DNA of 64,000 nt from Adiantum capillus-veneris (GCA_014529385.2 CM043966.1:141346211-141410210); one strand, 5' to 3'; positions 11,185 through 23,214 are shown, counted from the stretch's first letter. Notes: generated by a model from the letters alone, not told the origin. Translations and numbers: made by a program.

Positions 11185-13116
11185 TGTAGCATTGTAAGCA
11201 TTGATAAGGTTCATACTATCCTTAAGCTGTATTCCTTGCATCCATCTAGCATCTTCAAAAGGATAATTTTTGAACTTAATAAGATACCGTTGGATAATCT
11301 TACCATGTCATAGTACCTTGTCTTCATGCCGAAGAACAGCTTCGGGTTGTAGCACCTCTTCTTGGTCTTCAACTTCGGGAGGGTCTTCAATAATTGGTTC
11401 AGTTGGTGGCTCTCCTTTGTAGGGCTTAAGTAGGCTTACATGAAAGGCATTGTGTATTAGCCAATGGTTGGGCAACTTGAGTTGATAAGCCGTCTCATTG
11501 ATGGGCTTCAAAATTTGGAAAGGGCCATAGTATCTTTTTGCTAGTTTAGCATAATACTTTTGATGGCCCGTAGGGTTTTTGCTCGTCGTTTGCCTTAATC
11601 GAACCTTAGGAAACTTGAGTAAGACCCAATCATTTTCTTTGAACATTAAGGCTCTTCTATGCTTATCAGCAGCAGCTTTTTGCCTTTGTTGAGAGATGGA
11701 TATAGCCTCCTTAATCTTTTGAAAAGATTCTTGTAGGTCACGGCTATACTCACGGCGGCGAAGATCTTCCCATGTACTTTGAGTAGCAATGGACTTTAAG
11801 GTCTTCCCTCAATGATCTCAAAAGGTGCTTTTCCCGTAGAAGTATGTACAGTATTATTGTAGGCATACTCTACAAGTGGTAAGTACTTTTCCCATTGTGA
11901 GTGTTGATCTACTTCGGTAACATAAGTCTTGAGTAGATCGAGTATCGTAAGATTGGCTATCTCACTTTGGCCATCCATTTGTGGGTGATAGGCCAAAGAG
12001 AAATTCAATCTTGTTCCTAGATTTTCAAAGAGACCTTTCCAGAAATTACTTGTCATTCTAGGATCTGTATCTGACACGATGGATGTGGGTAATCCATGGT
12101 GCTTGAAAATCTGAGATATGAGTTGCCATTTGATGTGCCTTAATAGTCTTTTTGACAGGAATAAAATGTGCTTGCTTGCTAAACCTGTCAACTGTTGTCC
12201 ATATTCCTGTATTCCCATGGATAGACTTGGGTAATCCAAAGATGAAATCCATGGATATACTCTCTCATGGTGAATTTGGGATAGGCAATGGCTGGAGTAA
12301 TCTAGGTTGCTTCCCTCTATCATATTTGGTCTTTTGGCATACTACACATTTTGAAACATACTCTTGTATGTCCACTTTCATGGTAGGCCAATAGAAGTAT
12401 GTCTCTACTCCTTGGAGAGTAGGTTGGATACCTCTATGCCCCGCATATGGAGAAGCATGCGATTCATATATAACTTTCTGATGAAGGGAATAGGTAACAC
12501 ATAGCCTATTGCCGTGGAGAAGATAACCATCCTGCAAGGTGAATGGTTCCTCTTTCTTCCCCAAAGCAAGGGCTGACATTATGTCTCTAAAGTCAGGGTC
12601 AGTAGCATACTCATCTATCATAGAGGATAGATCATTGTGAGTAGCTATAGACACCGCATTAACTTTGGGTCGTTGTGAAAGTGCATCAGCCACTTGATTG
12701 TGCTTACCAACTATGTGAGAAATATGGAAATTAAATTGTGAAAAAAAAAATTTCCATCTCATTTGTTTGTCGGAAGGCTTGGTTTGCGTCATGAAATACT
12801 TGAGACTTTGGTGGTCGGTTCGTAGGATAAATGGAGTCTTCAATAGGTAGTGCTTCCATGTGTCTAGGGCATGTAGAACAGCTAAAAGCTCTTTCTCATA
12901 AATGCCGAAGACTCGTTCATCAATATTGAGCCTTCGGCTCTCATATGCTATGGCATGCCCGGGCTTCTTGAAGCAAAACTGCTCCAAGGCAATCACCACA
13001 AGCATCACATTGGACCTCAAATGGCTTTGAGAGATTCGGAAGCACGAGGACTGGTTGGGAAGTAAGCTTCTCTTTGAGCTTTTCAAAAGCATTTTTCTCC
13101 TTGGCAATCCATACAA
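11185..13116 (-). pseudogene. pol: Chromovirus D RNase H, integrase and chromodomain
   Basis: Open pieces in order: RNase H (AYESRRLNIDERVFGIYEKELLA, HIVGKHNQVADALSQRP), integrase H2C2 zinc site (HASPYAGHRG to CVVCQ), catalytic D (WTTVDRFSK), D (VSDTDPRM) and E (MDGQSE), then the C-terminal part ([28 protein letters not shown]). Below 11308 the frame goes on past one TGA (Arg expected) with a chromodomain-like end (IIQRYLIKFKNYP, EDARWMQ) to a stop at about 11185. A chromodomain directs integration to marked chromatin. Frameshifts near 12955, 12265 and 11790 and the TGA inactivate it. 10834-11184 is non-coding 3' sequence. Confidence 0.87.
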
Positions 13117-13944
13117 ACTTAACTTTCTTCTTAGTTAAGTCGTGTAGTGGTCCTGCTACTTGAGAGAATTTTGCTATGAAGCGTCTATAGTATACGCACA
13201 TACCAACAAAACTTCTTATCTCATGTAGATTTCTTGGGTTAGGCCATGCTTTTATTACCTCTAACTTTGATGGATCCATTTGGATACCATCTTTAGAGAT
13301 AATATGACCTAGGTATTGAATCTCTTGAAGGAAGAATTCGCTTTTCTTTTGGTTAAGAAAAAGCTTGTTCTCCCTCAATGCTTGAAAAATCACTTGGAGA
13401 TGTTGCTTATGTTCCTCCAAAGACTTGGAGTAGATGATGATATCATCAAAGAACACTCCAGTGAATTTGTAGTATGGTCTAAAAATTTTCTCCATCAAAC
13501 GATTGAACGTAGCTGGTGCATTAGTCAAGCCAAAAGGCATGACTAGATATTCATAAAGACCAAACGTTGTGCGAAACGCGGTCTTTAAGATATCTTCATC
13601 CACTATCCTTATTTGATGATAGCCACCCTTAAGGTCAATACTACTGAAGTAGGTCGAGCCTTGTAGCTTATCAAACAGATCTTCTACCCGAGGTACGGGA
13701 AATCTGTTTTTGATAGTGATATGGTTTAGTGCTCGATAGTCCACACACATACAGTATGTACCATCTTTCTTTTGCACTAAAAGGACTGGAGAACAAAAGA
13801 GAGAGGAACTAGGCCTCACCATCCCTTTGTCTACCAGCTCTTGTACTTGCCTCATGATCTCCTCTTGTTGAGCTTGTGAGACTCGATAAGGAGGCTTGTT
13901 AGGTGGTGAGCTTCCAGGAAGGAGCTCAATACGATGGTCATCAT
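12955..13944 (-). pseudogene. pol: Chromovirus D reverse transcriptase and start of RNase H
   Basis: A continuous minus frame encodes gypsy RT: RIELLPGSSPPNKPPYRVS, QELVDKGMVRPSSS, LLVQKKDGTYCMCVDYRALN, active site FFDDIIIYS, LGHIISKDGIQMDPSKLE, FVGMCVYYRRFIAKFS and the first RNase H Asp (CDACGDCLGAVLLQE). A frameshift near 12955 separates it from the rest of RNase H. At 13944 the frame is interrupted by element G; the protease side resumes at 20026 with the same ATCAT repeated, so G split this gene. Confidence 0.9.
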
Positions 13945-14338
13945 TGTTGGGGTTCTTCAACACAAACAGAACTAAAGTGTTGACAACATGTCACACACAC
14001 TAAAGATAGAGTAAAAACAAAGGCAAATACATTCAACTCATCAGCATTTCATCATTCACCAACTTCCGACACAGCAGATTGCATAACAAGCATGAAGCAT
14101 AGAGCAAGAGACTACACAGTTGATTCATCTTGGTCCACAGATAACTTCCATTTCAACCCAAAAATTACATTCTCGCGTGAACCAGCATGACCTTTAAATA
14201 GGAACTTCTGACAATTATAACTGTTACATCCGATTGACCAAAATCCGACTTATCAAATTCCGACTAACTAAGATCCGATTGACTTAGAGTTGATTGATTA
14301 AACATAAGTACAAGTATTGATCTAGTGTAGGTTCAACA
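13945..14338 (-). repeat. Element G 3' LTR
   Basis: 394 bp, TGTTGGGG to GTTCAACA on the plus strand. In the element's direction it starts TGTTGAACC, carries four 15-bp repeats (14229-14288), then a TATA-like CCTATTTAAAGG (about 14193-14204). No clear polypurine tract is seen next to it at 14339. Confidence 0.92.
14229..14288. repeat. 15-bp tandem repeat upstream of the TATA-like box in G LTR (4 units)
   Basis: Four consecutive 15-bp units, each starting TCCGA, at 14229, 14244, 14259 and 14274. The other LTR has them at 19916-19975. They lie just upstream of the TATA-like box in the element's direction, the place of an enhancer. Confidence 0.9.
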
Positions 14339-14417
14339 CCTGGCACAGCTCGGTGGTGGATTTCCTTGAAATCCGACTTGGATTCACAATCCCTTGATCT
14401 ACATATTCTCCACCACC

Positions 14418-17065
14418 AACATTACTCTCTACATTGGTTCAGCTTCATTCTGAGCCTCCACATCTAGCTCAGCCATACCCTGCTCTTCAACTACTGACTC
14501 AGGTGCCACTATGCCAACAGGTACAGTTTCCACTGCTTCAGGCACTTCAACCTGCTGTTCAACCTGCTGATTCATCTCTGCATCATCCTTCAATTCTTGA
14601 CCTTTCTCAATCTGTTCCTCCGACTAAACATCAGCCATATCCCCTTGCAATTCTTTCATCTTTAAATCCTGAGCTAATTTGAACCACATGTCTCTGTCCT
14701 TTTTGACATCCTCGAACTCCTGCAGTAATTCACCCTCATGCTCACTTACAAATCCCTACTTCATTGTCTCATATGGATGCTTTATTGCTACAGCAAGTCT
14801 TTTCTTCATAGACTTCCACACTTCCTAAACTTCTTGCAACAGCTGTTCTTTCAAGACAGAAATTTCTCCCTCTGACATAAGCACTGCATTGACATCCACA
14901 TCCTCACCTTTTACTTGCTTCTCCAATTCCTGCAAAGGAATCAATCTCTAATGTAACATTTGAACCTGAACCTGTAACTCAGCATTAGTCTTTGACAAAT
15001 GCTCCATTTCCTCATTCAATCTGGCATCTAGCTTCATTGTCCAATCTCTGAACAGTCCCAAAGACATTTTTATTTTTGAAACTTCTGCATGATGCTTTGT
15101 CACCATATCCTCTAACTCCTTCTGATGTACTTCCTAAATCTGTGCCAACTGCAAAGTCATAGCTTCCAACTCCATGTCCTTCTGCTTTACTTGCACTTTA
15201 CCTACTACTGATTCTGCAACCTGTTTCAGTTGCTCCTCCATTTGTACCTGCTGACCTAGCACAAATTCTTGCACCAACTTAAGCATCCTTATAGCACTGC
15301 CAGCATCTTCACATCTGCCTTCAGTTTTAAAAGATGTACTTGGAGTAGCAAATTCAAAATCTAAAGCTTTAGCAACACCCTGCTCACCAGCACTCACCTT
15401 TCTCTTCTTGGACAAAGTAAATGTTTTGCCCAACCTTACTGGTGTTTGAACATCTGCAGGGACTTTTTGTGAGAAAACAGATAACTCACCAAAGTCTTGG
15501 AAGAAATCTAGGCTATCCACAGCTTCTCTAGCCTCCTCCTTTGTGTAACCAGCCTCCATCAAATCTTGAAACTACTTTCTCTTTGCTGGTTCTCCATCAA
15601 AAATCTTGTCCAATTCATCAACCTGCTCTTTACTTTTGTTCTTCTGAAGTTCCGACTCAACACCAGTAACAGAGATATTTGGCACCACTGTTTCTCCTGC
15701 TTTCACCATCCCAACATACTTGAATAATGCAGCTAGGAATGGAGCCAATCTACTGCTACACTGACGTTTCCTCCTATCTGGAGTAAACACTTCTGCATGA
15801 ATTTTTTCATGGACCCAATGTGCCCAACTGAAACAACCTCCCTGCTCAGCAAATGCCAATGGAGCATAATTCTCTTTTGACATATAGTCAAATTTAGTCA
15901 GAAAACACACCCTCTCAAGATACCACTTTAACTGTTCCCTGCGGCCATACTCCACATTTTTGAGCATGTAATACAACCTTGCTCCTTCTCTAGACCCAAA
16001 ATATTTCTTTAAACAATCATCTAAACACTTAGGTGAAACAGCTACCGTTGTTAATGGTAACTTGAAAACTGCAGCAATCACCTGTGGGCACAACACAATC
16101 TTATCAGATATTGCTCCTCTGGTCTTCCTCAGCAACTCTGCCTGTGACTTTGCATAAAAATTTCCTTTCCATTCTTTCCATGGCAACATTGCATACTCAT
16201 AAAGCCCCAACTGTCTGAGCCACTTCTCATTCGTCTCTGTATCAGTTTCCATCTCAATCTTGAGATCTGTGTACGGATCCATCAAACTCTGCAGCATTTT
16301 ATTTGCCGACAAAGGTGGCGGTTCTTCCTCTGAGAACTCTTCTTCTTCCTCATCGCTTACATCCACCCTCAGGTTAATTCCCTTTCTCCTCAGCCTTGTT
16401 GCGACAGGCTCTGCCGACTCAGTTTCAGCCTCGGGTCTCATGGCTGCTGCTACAGGATTTGCTTTAGGGGCCATAGTGCTTGATGAAGGAGTAGATGAAG
16501 AAGGCGATTGCAAGAAGTAATCAACAGCTAAGTACTTGCACGGCGAAGAGACTAACATTTCATGCAAATGACGTTGCATGCATCCGTTGAATGACCTCTT
16601 TGATAGCTCACGCGTCCCAATAATTACCTCTAGTGGCGAATAATCTCCCCGCAAACCCAAATATTGTTGATCATTAAACCGTTTACTTCCAGGTTGAAAA
16701 ATTCCGATCCAGTAAATGCCGATGGACCAGATTCCGATCAACCAACATCCGATGAACCACACTATATGACTGCATACTGGATTATGTTTATGTGAATTGA
16801 ATCTCCACTCATCAGAACCTTGCCAAGCACTCCTCCTGCCTTCCTTCATGACTTGTTCTCTGTCGAAACCCTTATCAACATCACTTCTAATACCATAGTC
16901 ACCTGATAGCAATGCTTGCTGACTCTGAAAATCTGTTAACTCAACTGCCTCACACAAAGCAGCTTCTACCACTTTTGGTGTCAACCAGTCAAGGTGAGGT
17001 GGTTTACCTTGAAATTTCTTTAACCAAAATCCATTAACTGGTTTGTCCACTCCGGTTCCAAACAC
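14418..17065 (-). pseudogene. Element G second ORF, possible plant transposon-protein family; coiled-coil end
   Basis: One reading frame of about 880 codons, opening at 17065 where it overlaps the gag-protease frame by 46 bp. A likelier start is ATG at 16474 (MAPKANPVAAAMRPE). From there: a basic/acidic N-terminus (DEEEEEFSEEEPPP), a folded-looking core (LGLYEYAMLPWKEWKGNFYAK, IVLCPQVIAAVFKLP, CFSWAHWVHEKIHAEVF), then a Gln/Glu/Lys-rich coiled coil. Core spacing reminds me of the 'putative plant transposon protein' domain found in some gypsy elements; I cannot confirm this. In-frame stops at 15572, 15134 and about four more downstream are all TAG where Gln would fit. Function unknown. Confidence 0.6.
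16703..16762. repeat. Internal copy of the LTR 15-bp repeat (4 units)
   Basis: CCG triplets recur at exactly 15-bp steps (16704, 16719, 16734, 16749) in units like TCCGATCAACCAACA. Sequence and period match the array at 14229-14288, same orientation. It lies about 230-290 bp upstream of the ATG at 16474 on the minus strand. Read through, it gives a hydrophobic Trp/Ile/Gly repeat that is probably not real protein. Confidence 0.8.
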
Positions 17066-19590
17066 ATTTCTACTTCTTCCTCACTTTGATCTTCAACCTT
17101 CTGTATTATCCCTTCTACATCAACCTCAAAGAGTAGCACAATAGTGGGATTAGCTCTCAAAAATTCCTCCTGTTCATCATCTTCCACTACATCTGCCAAG
17201 TTTATGGTCTGAGCACATAATGGTTTAGTCTCTGGAGGGATTTGTTTTCTTCCCTGCATTGATATGGTTACTGACTTCTTCCCTTTTTTCATCATGACCA
17301 CATTTTCTCCCCAATCCTGCTTAACTCTAGCTTGTCTAAACCAGGGTCTTCCCAACAGCATCTTGTAGGAAGAATCTGAATCCTTCATTCTAAGTACCAC
17401 AAAGTTCACAAAGAAAACCATACCTGCAATTTCAATTGCTTGCTGCTTGAGAATGCCTAAAGGCTGGACTCTCCTCTGGTCTGCCATCTTCACTTGAAAT
17501 GGTGCTGGAGCTAATGTTCCTCCTAACTTCAATCTTCTATAAACCTCCTCAGGAAGTATATTCACCCCTGATCCTCCATCCAAAAGCACCTCTTGAAATA
17601 GAATGCCTTGAAACATTACTGCCACCACAGGTACTACAAAATCCACATCTGCTGGATCAATCTGCTGCAGCATTACTTTAGGATTTTGGTTTGCCAACAC
17701 TTGGTCTTGCTGACCCTGAAGCTTATTCAATAATTTCTCTTTAAAGGCTGGAACTATACATAATAATTGATCTAATGACAATTGCAAGGGAGATTTCACC
17801 AGCACCTCAAACCAATCTTTGTCTTCTTTTGTTGGCATCAAACCTAGCTTGTCAAGCTTATGCTGCTTCTTGGATACCTCCAACTCTTCATTGTTCTCTT
17901 CTGCATACTGAACCTACTCTCTCTGCGCTTTTTCATGAACCTTATCCCTCACATCTTTCTACTCTCTCCAATTGATTGGTCCCTTTGCTCTTGTGACTGC
18001 CAATGCTTCAGCTTCTTCCACCTGACCACATTGGTAACAATCACAATACCATCCTTCTTCATGTTCCTTATGCTCAACCTGATGTACTATGACTGGCTCT
18101 GGTTCCTGCTGCTCCTGAATGTCCACCAAAATAACATTGGCCTGAGCTGGTTGATTATGTTGTGGTTGCTGCTGCACTCCCTGTTGGTCTGCCTGACCAG
18201 GCCTCACAATGGGCATCCCTCTTTCTCCCCTGTGTCTAACCCATAATTCACAATTAAGACCAACCCAATGGTCTGGTGATCCACAATAGACACAAGGAAT
18301 TACTCTATCTTTTCTTCTCTGATTATTGTTTTGCTCTCTCCAAGGAGGTCTTGGTGGTCTATTAAATGGTTGTCTTTCTCTAAATGGAGCTACCTGATTT
18401 GTTGCAGCTTCAACTCTACCTCTTCCTGTATTTGGCTGCTCCCTATTCCTGGGGTTAAACCAACACCTAGAGGTGGCATGTCCTTCTTTGTCACATATTT
18501 CACAATACAACTTAGCTTTGGGTGCCAACACTGAATAACCAATGCTCTTTAATTTACTCACCAATTCCCCTTCTTGAGTTGCTTTATCCCTTTTGGACTT
18601 CTTCTTTGTGCTTTTCTTCTTCTTCTTTGACTTTTCTTCAACATCACTTGACTCAGTTTCATCATCTGAATCAGCATCTTCATCAGTTTCATGGGCATCA
18701 GTGGAGTCTGACTGATCATCAGAATCCTCATCCTCTTTGGACCTGCTCTTCATTTTGGGTCTGCCAAGTCTTTTCTCGACTCTGACTGCTGCATCAACTA
18801 GTGCAACAAAACCTGTACCTATATCCACACTTGCCACAGCTTTCTTTAAATCTTTCCTCAAACCTGTCAAAAAATATCATGCCAACATCTCATCAGTGAG
18901 TCTCTCATTGCCCTGAAGTCTCTCAACCAAAACTCTGAACTTTTGAGCAAAATCTTCAACCACCATATCCCTTTTTCTGATCACCCTGAGTTTCTTCAAA
19001 ATGTCTGTAGGAGTCTTCTCCTTTCTGAATCTTTGTAAAAAGGCTGCTTTCAAAGCATTATAGGTATCAAAATGAGCTATACCATATTGGCTAAACCAAC
19101 TCATGGCTTTGCCTTCTAATGTAGCTGCAAATTGCTCCATCTTTGTTTGGTCATTATGCAAGGCCTGATAACCACTAGCCTGCCACTTTATTTCAAATTG
19201 GGCAGCATGACAGTCTGCATCTTCTTTCAACTTTCCTCTAAATTTGGCTGCTTTCACTGTAGGGCTTGGATGGGCCATGGGAGGATTTCTGGGTGGTCTC
19301 CTAGGTCTTTGCCTAGTAGACCCCTGTACTGGGTCAAACTGAAGCCTTCTTCTTGTCCCTGCAGGTCTTCATGTCAAGGCAAGTGCTCCAAAAAATTGCC
19401 TCACGTGCCTCCCATATGCTCTCACAGAACCCTCAGCCCCTTGGTTCAATAACTCCTGTTCACTATCACAGAACTCCTCCTCTCCATCAGAGGCATCATC
19501 ATAATGAAAAGTATCAATATCAAGGTTTCTTGCTCGCGCCCGTGCCCTCGTATAATAAACTCTGCCTACTCTCCTCTCTTGTTGTGACAT
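17020..19590 (-). pseudogene. gag: Element G gag and aspartic protease
   Basis: A single frame of 857 codons from ATG 19590 (MSQQERRVGRVYY) to TAA 17020, interrupted by TGA at 19369 and 18877 and by TAG at 17959 and about 17920. Gag core: AKFRGKLKEDADCHAAQFE, GKAMSWFSQYG, FLQRFRKEKTPTDILKKL. Then an acidic/Lys-rich hinge and two zinc knuckles (CEICDKEGHATSRC; CVYCGSPDHWVGLNC). The protease has LLDGGSGVNILPEE, flap-side KMLLGRPWFRQA. It would make the particle and process it. The two TAG codons look like decayed CAG. RT should follow here in an autonomous relative; instead the second ORF begins. Confidence 0.85.
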
Positions 19591-19631
19591 ACATGATTCT
19601 CCACAGATTCACAACAGCAGGATCTCCAAAG

Positions 19632-20025
19632 TGTTGGGGTTCTTCAACACAAACAGAACTAAAGTGTTGAAAACATGTCACACACACTAAAGACAGAGCA
19701 AAAACAAAGGCAAATACATTCAACTCATAAGCATTTCATCATTCACCAACTTTCGACACAGCAGATTGCAGAACAAGCATGAAGCATAGAGCAAGACACT
19801 ACACAGTTGATTCATCTTGGTCCACAAATAACTTCCATTTCAACCCAAAAATTACATTCTCGCGTGAACCAGCATGACCTTTAAATAGGAACTTCTGAGA
19901 GTTATAACTGTTACATCCGATTGAACAAAATCCGACTTATCAAATTCCGACTAACTAAGATCCGACTGACTTAGAGTTGATTGATTAAACATAAGTACAA
20001 GTATTGATATGGTGTAGGTTCAACA
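19632..20025 (-). repeat. Element G 5' LTR
   Basis: 394 bp, same ends as 13945-14338 and the same 15-bp array (19916-19975). Directly inside it (19631 downwards on the minus strand) is CTTTGGAGATCCTGCTGTTG, in which TGGAGATCCTGCTG may be the primer site; I cannot assign the tRNA. Confidence 0.9.
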
Positions 20026-22040
20026 ATCATCCCCTTGTTTTGCAGGTAAGTCCATAGGGATATCATCGATGAACACACCTTGGAATCCTTTTAGAAAATT
20101 AGACAAGTCTAACTCTTCTTGATTCCTACCATTTACATTTGATGAAACATTAGTATCTTTTAGAGACTCTTTGACAAAAATCATGTACGTAGAAACTGAG
20201 CTCTTCATTGACTTATCAAAACCAAGAGGATTTACAAGTGGAATAGTGTGACCACACTCACTAGAATCTATATACATGTTCTTTCCCCTGTAGATGAAGT
20301 AGATTGTCCTTTCAGGGAACTTCATGTTGGCAACCATGCGATCAAACCATGGTGCCCCTAGGATAACATCCTCATGTTGGAGAGGAGAGATGAAGAAGTC
20401 TTCCTTGTCGACATAGCTTTGGACATGAAGCCTCAACTTCCCAATCAAGGGAGTAATGGAGGCTTGTTGTCCCTTGAAAGCTGCATCAGCCACTACTATA
20501 TCTCCCGTCTCAAAAGCTTGAATGCCCAACTTGGTGGCCAACTCCATTGATATGAAGTTAAGAGTAGAGCAAGGGTCAAACAAGATGAAGGCATCATGCT
20601 CTCTTACCTTTCCCCAAGCATAGGAAAGTGATGATCCTTTGCAATGAGCATCCTCTTTTGGAGCTTCGATGGTGGAATCCCTAGAAGTCTCATTGCGAGT
20701 ATTCTTCTTGGGGCAAGAACGATAGCCATGTCCTTGCTCCCCACACTTGAAACACTTATGGTCCTTGCAAAAAGCTTCAAGCTCTTCAGGAGAGAGTTTG
20801 TTTTTACCTTTGTAAACTCCCTTCTCCTTGGACCGATTATTGTTGGTTTTGGAATTGACTTGGGAAGTATTTTGAACATTGGTTTTCCCCTTTGCATCAT
20901 TTTTGTCTTTGTTTTCCATGGGCTTGACATTACGTCTAGCCCCTTGATGGAAATTGATGCGTGAAGCAACCATGGTGTGATGGATTACTTTGCTAATAGT
21001 ACCAGGCCGTTGAGAGTTGATGTATTCGGCCATCTCTTCAGGTAATCCCGCACAGAATTGCTGCCTTTGCTCGGCAAAGTCTATCTTTTGAAAGACAGTA
21101 GCCTTGAGATGTAAATCCCAAAACTTGTCTACATATTTGTGGATAGACTCATGGGAGAGGAGCTTCAAGCTACGCCATTCGGTAAGCACTTTGTCCTTTG
21201 CATCGCTTGCAAGGAATTGCTTCATGATGGAAACTCGTAGAGTTTTCCATGTCTTTGGGGCTTCACCATTTCCACGAAGGCTAGCCCACCATTGACGAGC
21301 TGATTTTTGGAAGCGCATAGCTACATGGCGTAGCTTAGAGGACTCTGTGAAGCCCTCATCTCCAAAGGCCACATCAAATTGCTGGATGAAGGCCAACACT
21401 TTGTCGGTAGCACCGAAGGTGCCATCATAGGTGAGAAAAGAGATACTCTTTCCTCCCTCCTTGAACTTATTTAGCTTTTGTGACCTTCGCCATGCAGGAA
21501 ATTATTTGCGATGTCCTCCCCTCTTGTATTCTCTAGGAGAATAACCATAACTTTCATCAAAAGAGGAGGAAGGTGAAGAAGAAGGAGAAGAGGGTGACCT
21601 CTTCCTAGCCCTTTTCTTCCTTTGTTTCCTCTCTTGCCTTTCAGAGTGATGAGGAGAAGGACTATGTGTTGGTCTTTTCCTCTTGGGAGGAGTGGGCGAT
21701 CGTCTAGACCGCCATCTTCGTGGAGCCACATCTTCAGAGGAACTTAAAATTTCATTGCTTTCTTGCTCTTTGGATTCCTCCTCTCGAATGGGAGAGAGTC
21801 TTCTTTTGGGGGTCTCTTCAAGAGGCCTCCTAAGCTCTCTCTCTCCTCTTGGAGAGGAAGGGAAATTCCATAAGCACGAAGTTGTTGAGTAACTTCGGCT
21901 TGCAAAGCAGGGTTGCCCATAGCTTGCTGCAACCTAGTGACGAGATAATTCACAAACATGGGAGCATCATCATTAGCACCTTCATGTGCAAAATCAAAGC
22001 TATCAATGTTCATTCTACTCTCTTGATTATTGTCATCCAT
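20026..22040 (-). pseudogene. gag: Chromovirus D gag and protease
   Basis: Start ATG at 22040 (MDDNNQESRMN). The N-terminal Ser/Arg-rich domain is shifted out of frame near 21840 by a small insertion relative to C and continues in another frame (21729-21502), with a stop near 21500. From 21399 a long open frame holds the gag core (SARQWWASLRG), the zinc knuckle CFKCGEQGHGYRSC and the protease, whose motif is DPCSTLNFIS: the usual DSG/DTG reads D-P-C, so this copy is probably inactive. The protease end meets element G at 20025. Part of the same element as 10822-13944. Confidence 0.87.
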
Positions 22041-22260
22041 GTTAACAAAATTTATGTATGTACTTAGTGTATGCTTTGGAAATTCAAAAACTTAGTTGCC
22101 ACTCCTCTTAGCCTTTGAAAATCGTCTCTTAAGTATGTACACCCACGGCTCGAAGTGGTTAATTATAGAGAGTAGAGGAGTAGGTCTAACATAGCAGAGT
22201 TGCCAAGGGCTAGCTTCTTTCGGACTTCTTATGGCTCAATAATGGTAAAGCCGTAGGCAA
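22041..22260 (-). mobile_element. Chromovirus D leader, ends at inversion breakpoint
   Basis: Untranslated leader matching C at 8795-9014. It stops abruptly at GGCAA (22260). The missing upstream leader, with primer site and 5' LTR, is at 46802-44918 on the other strand; C shows the uninterrupted order. Confidence 0.8.
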
Positions 22261-22988
22261 CAACCGAGAGACAAAAAATTTGATTTTTCCATTTCTTATG
22301 CTAGTAGACAACTGAATGTGGTAGAGAAAAATTATACAACCATCGAAAGAGAAGGATTACGAATGATCTATGCCGTAAAAAAGTAGAGACATTACCTATT
22401 AGCCAACAAATTTGTATTCTTTGTGGACCACCAAGTTTATTGTACTTGATCAACAAGCCATGCAACACATAAAGAATAGTGAGATTGATGGTTCATCATT
22501 ATTTTGGAATTTGATTTCACTGTAGTTGTAAAAAAGGCCACCACACACCAAAGAGCATATCATTTTTCCAAGATTATTTCAAGAGAATCACCAAAAGGGG
22601 TAGACAATGATCTACCAAATGCATATCTATTCTCCGTGGAAATGATACCCCGTTGATCAGAAAATATGGTTTCATTGATGACTATAGCTCAAGTGGATTC
22701 TCAAATACCACTTCCTATTACACCAGGATTAATTGGGCAATTGACTATGTATTAGTTACTAGCTGTAAGGCTATACAAAAGAAATCAAGATGGAATATTT
22801 CTTTTGTGTATTGATCTTGAGGAGATAACCCAATAGATAAATCAAGCACACATGACCATAGTAGGACTTGACTTTTTGCGGAAGACCAAACTATGCAACG
22901 GATCATGAGACTTGGAGTATTTTGGCCAACTATGAGGAGCGATGTTCACTCATTTGTGAAAAATTGTCTTCAATGCCAGAAACAAACT
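22261..22988 (+). pseudogene. pol: Gypsy I/E RNase H and first integrase zinc module (half 'E')
   Basis: The plus frame opens inside RNase H (KKFDFSISYASRQLN, NYTTIEREGLRMIYAVKK, HYLLANKFVFFVDHQ) and, through several stops, continues with FDFTVVVKKATTHQRADHF. A linker (NDLPNAYLFSVEMIP) leads to an integrase zinc-like module: QAHMTIVG, then MQRIMRLGVFWPTM and CLQCQ. The second His of the H2C2 set reads Asp here. The start of RNase H lies at 46803 and above on the opposite strand. Copia B interrupts the frame at 22989. Confidence 0.82.
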
Positions 22989-23214
22989 GTTGGAATTAGG
23001 GTTGCAGAGAAACACACACAGCTTGGAGAAGACGAAGGAACCTCAAGGCACACAATAGAGAGTGTATTACTTGGTGTGCAATGGAAAGATAGATAGCCCT
23101 AGAGTGATGGGCGTATATACAATGCTCGGGGGGGAAAACCTCCTAAAGAGGGAAAAAATGCCCCGGCGGTCCTAGTGTGTTCACACACATCACTACCACA
23201 TGTATATGGTAACA
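22989..23214 (-). repeat. Copia B 3' LTR and polypurine tract
   Basis: 226 bp, TGTTACCATATACATG to TTCCAACA on the minus strand. The tract AGGGGGGATT (about 23215-23224) precedes it. It differs from the 5' LTR by about six substitutions and one indel by eye. Confidence 0.92.

Larger units (their letters stand above)
13945..20025 (-). mobile_element. Element G: complete non-autonomous Ty3/gypsy-type retroelement
   Basis: 6081 bp bounded by two 394-bp LTRs, with a 5-bp target duplication ATCAT (13940-13944 and 20026-20030). It sits inside the RT-protease linker of chromovirus D. On the minus strand it encodes gag plus protease (19590-17020) and a second ORF of about 880 codons (17065-14418). 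There is no RT, RNase H or integrase, and no room for them. The LTRs differ at roughly 14 sites of 394 by eye. The protease motif (LLDGGSGVNIL) resembles those of the Tat/Athila group from what I know of that group. It must have been moved by enzymes supplied in trans. Confidence 0.9.

Noticed and set aside
16703-16762. Transmembrane segment (Trp/Ile/Gly-rich) in G ORF 2
   Set aside because: It is the read-through of the 15-bp DNA repeat upstream of the likely ATG at 16474, so probably not translated.
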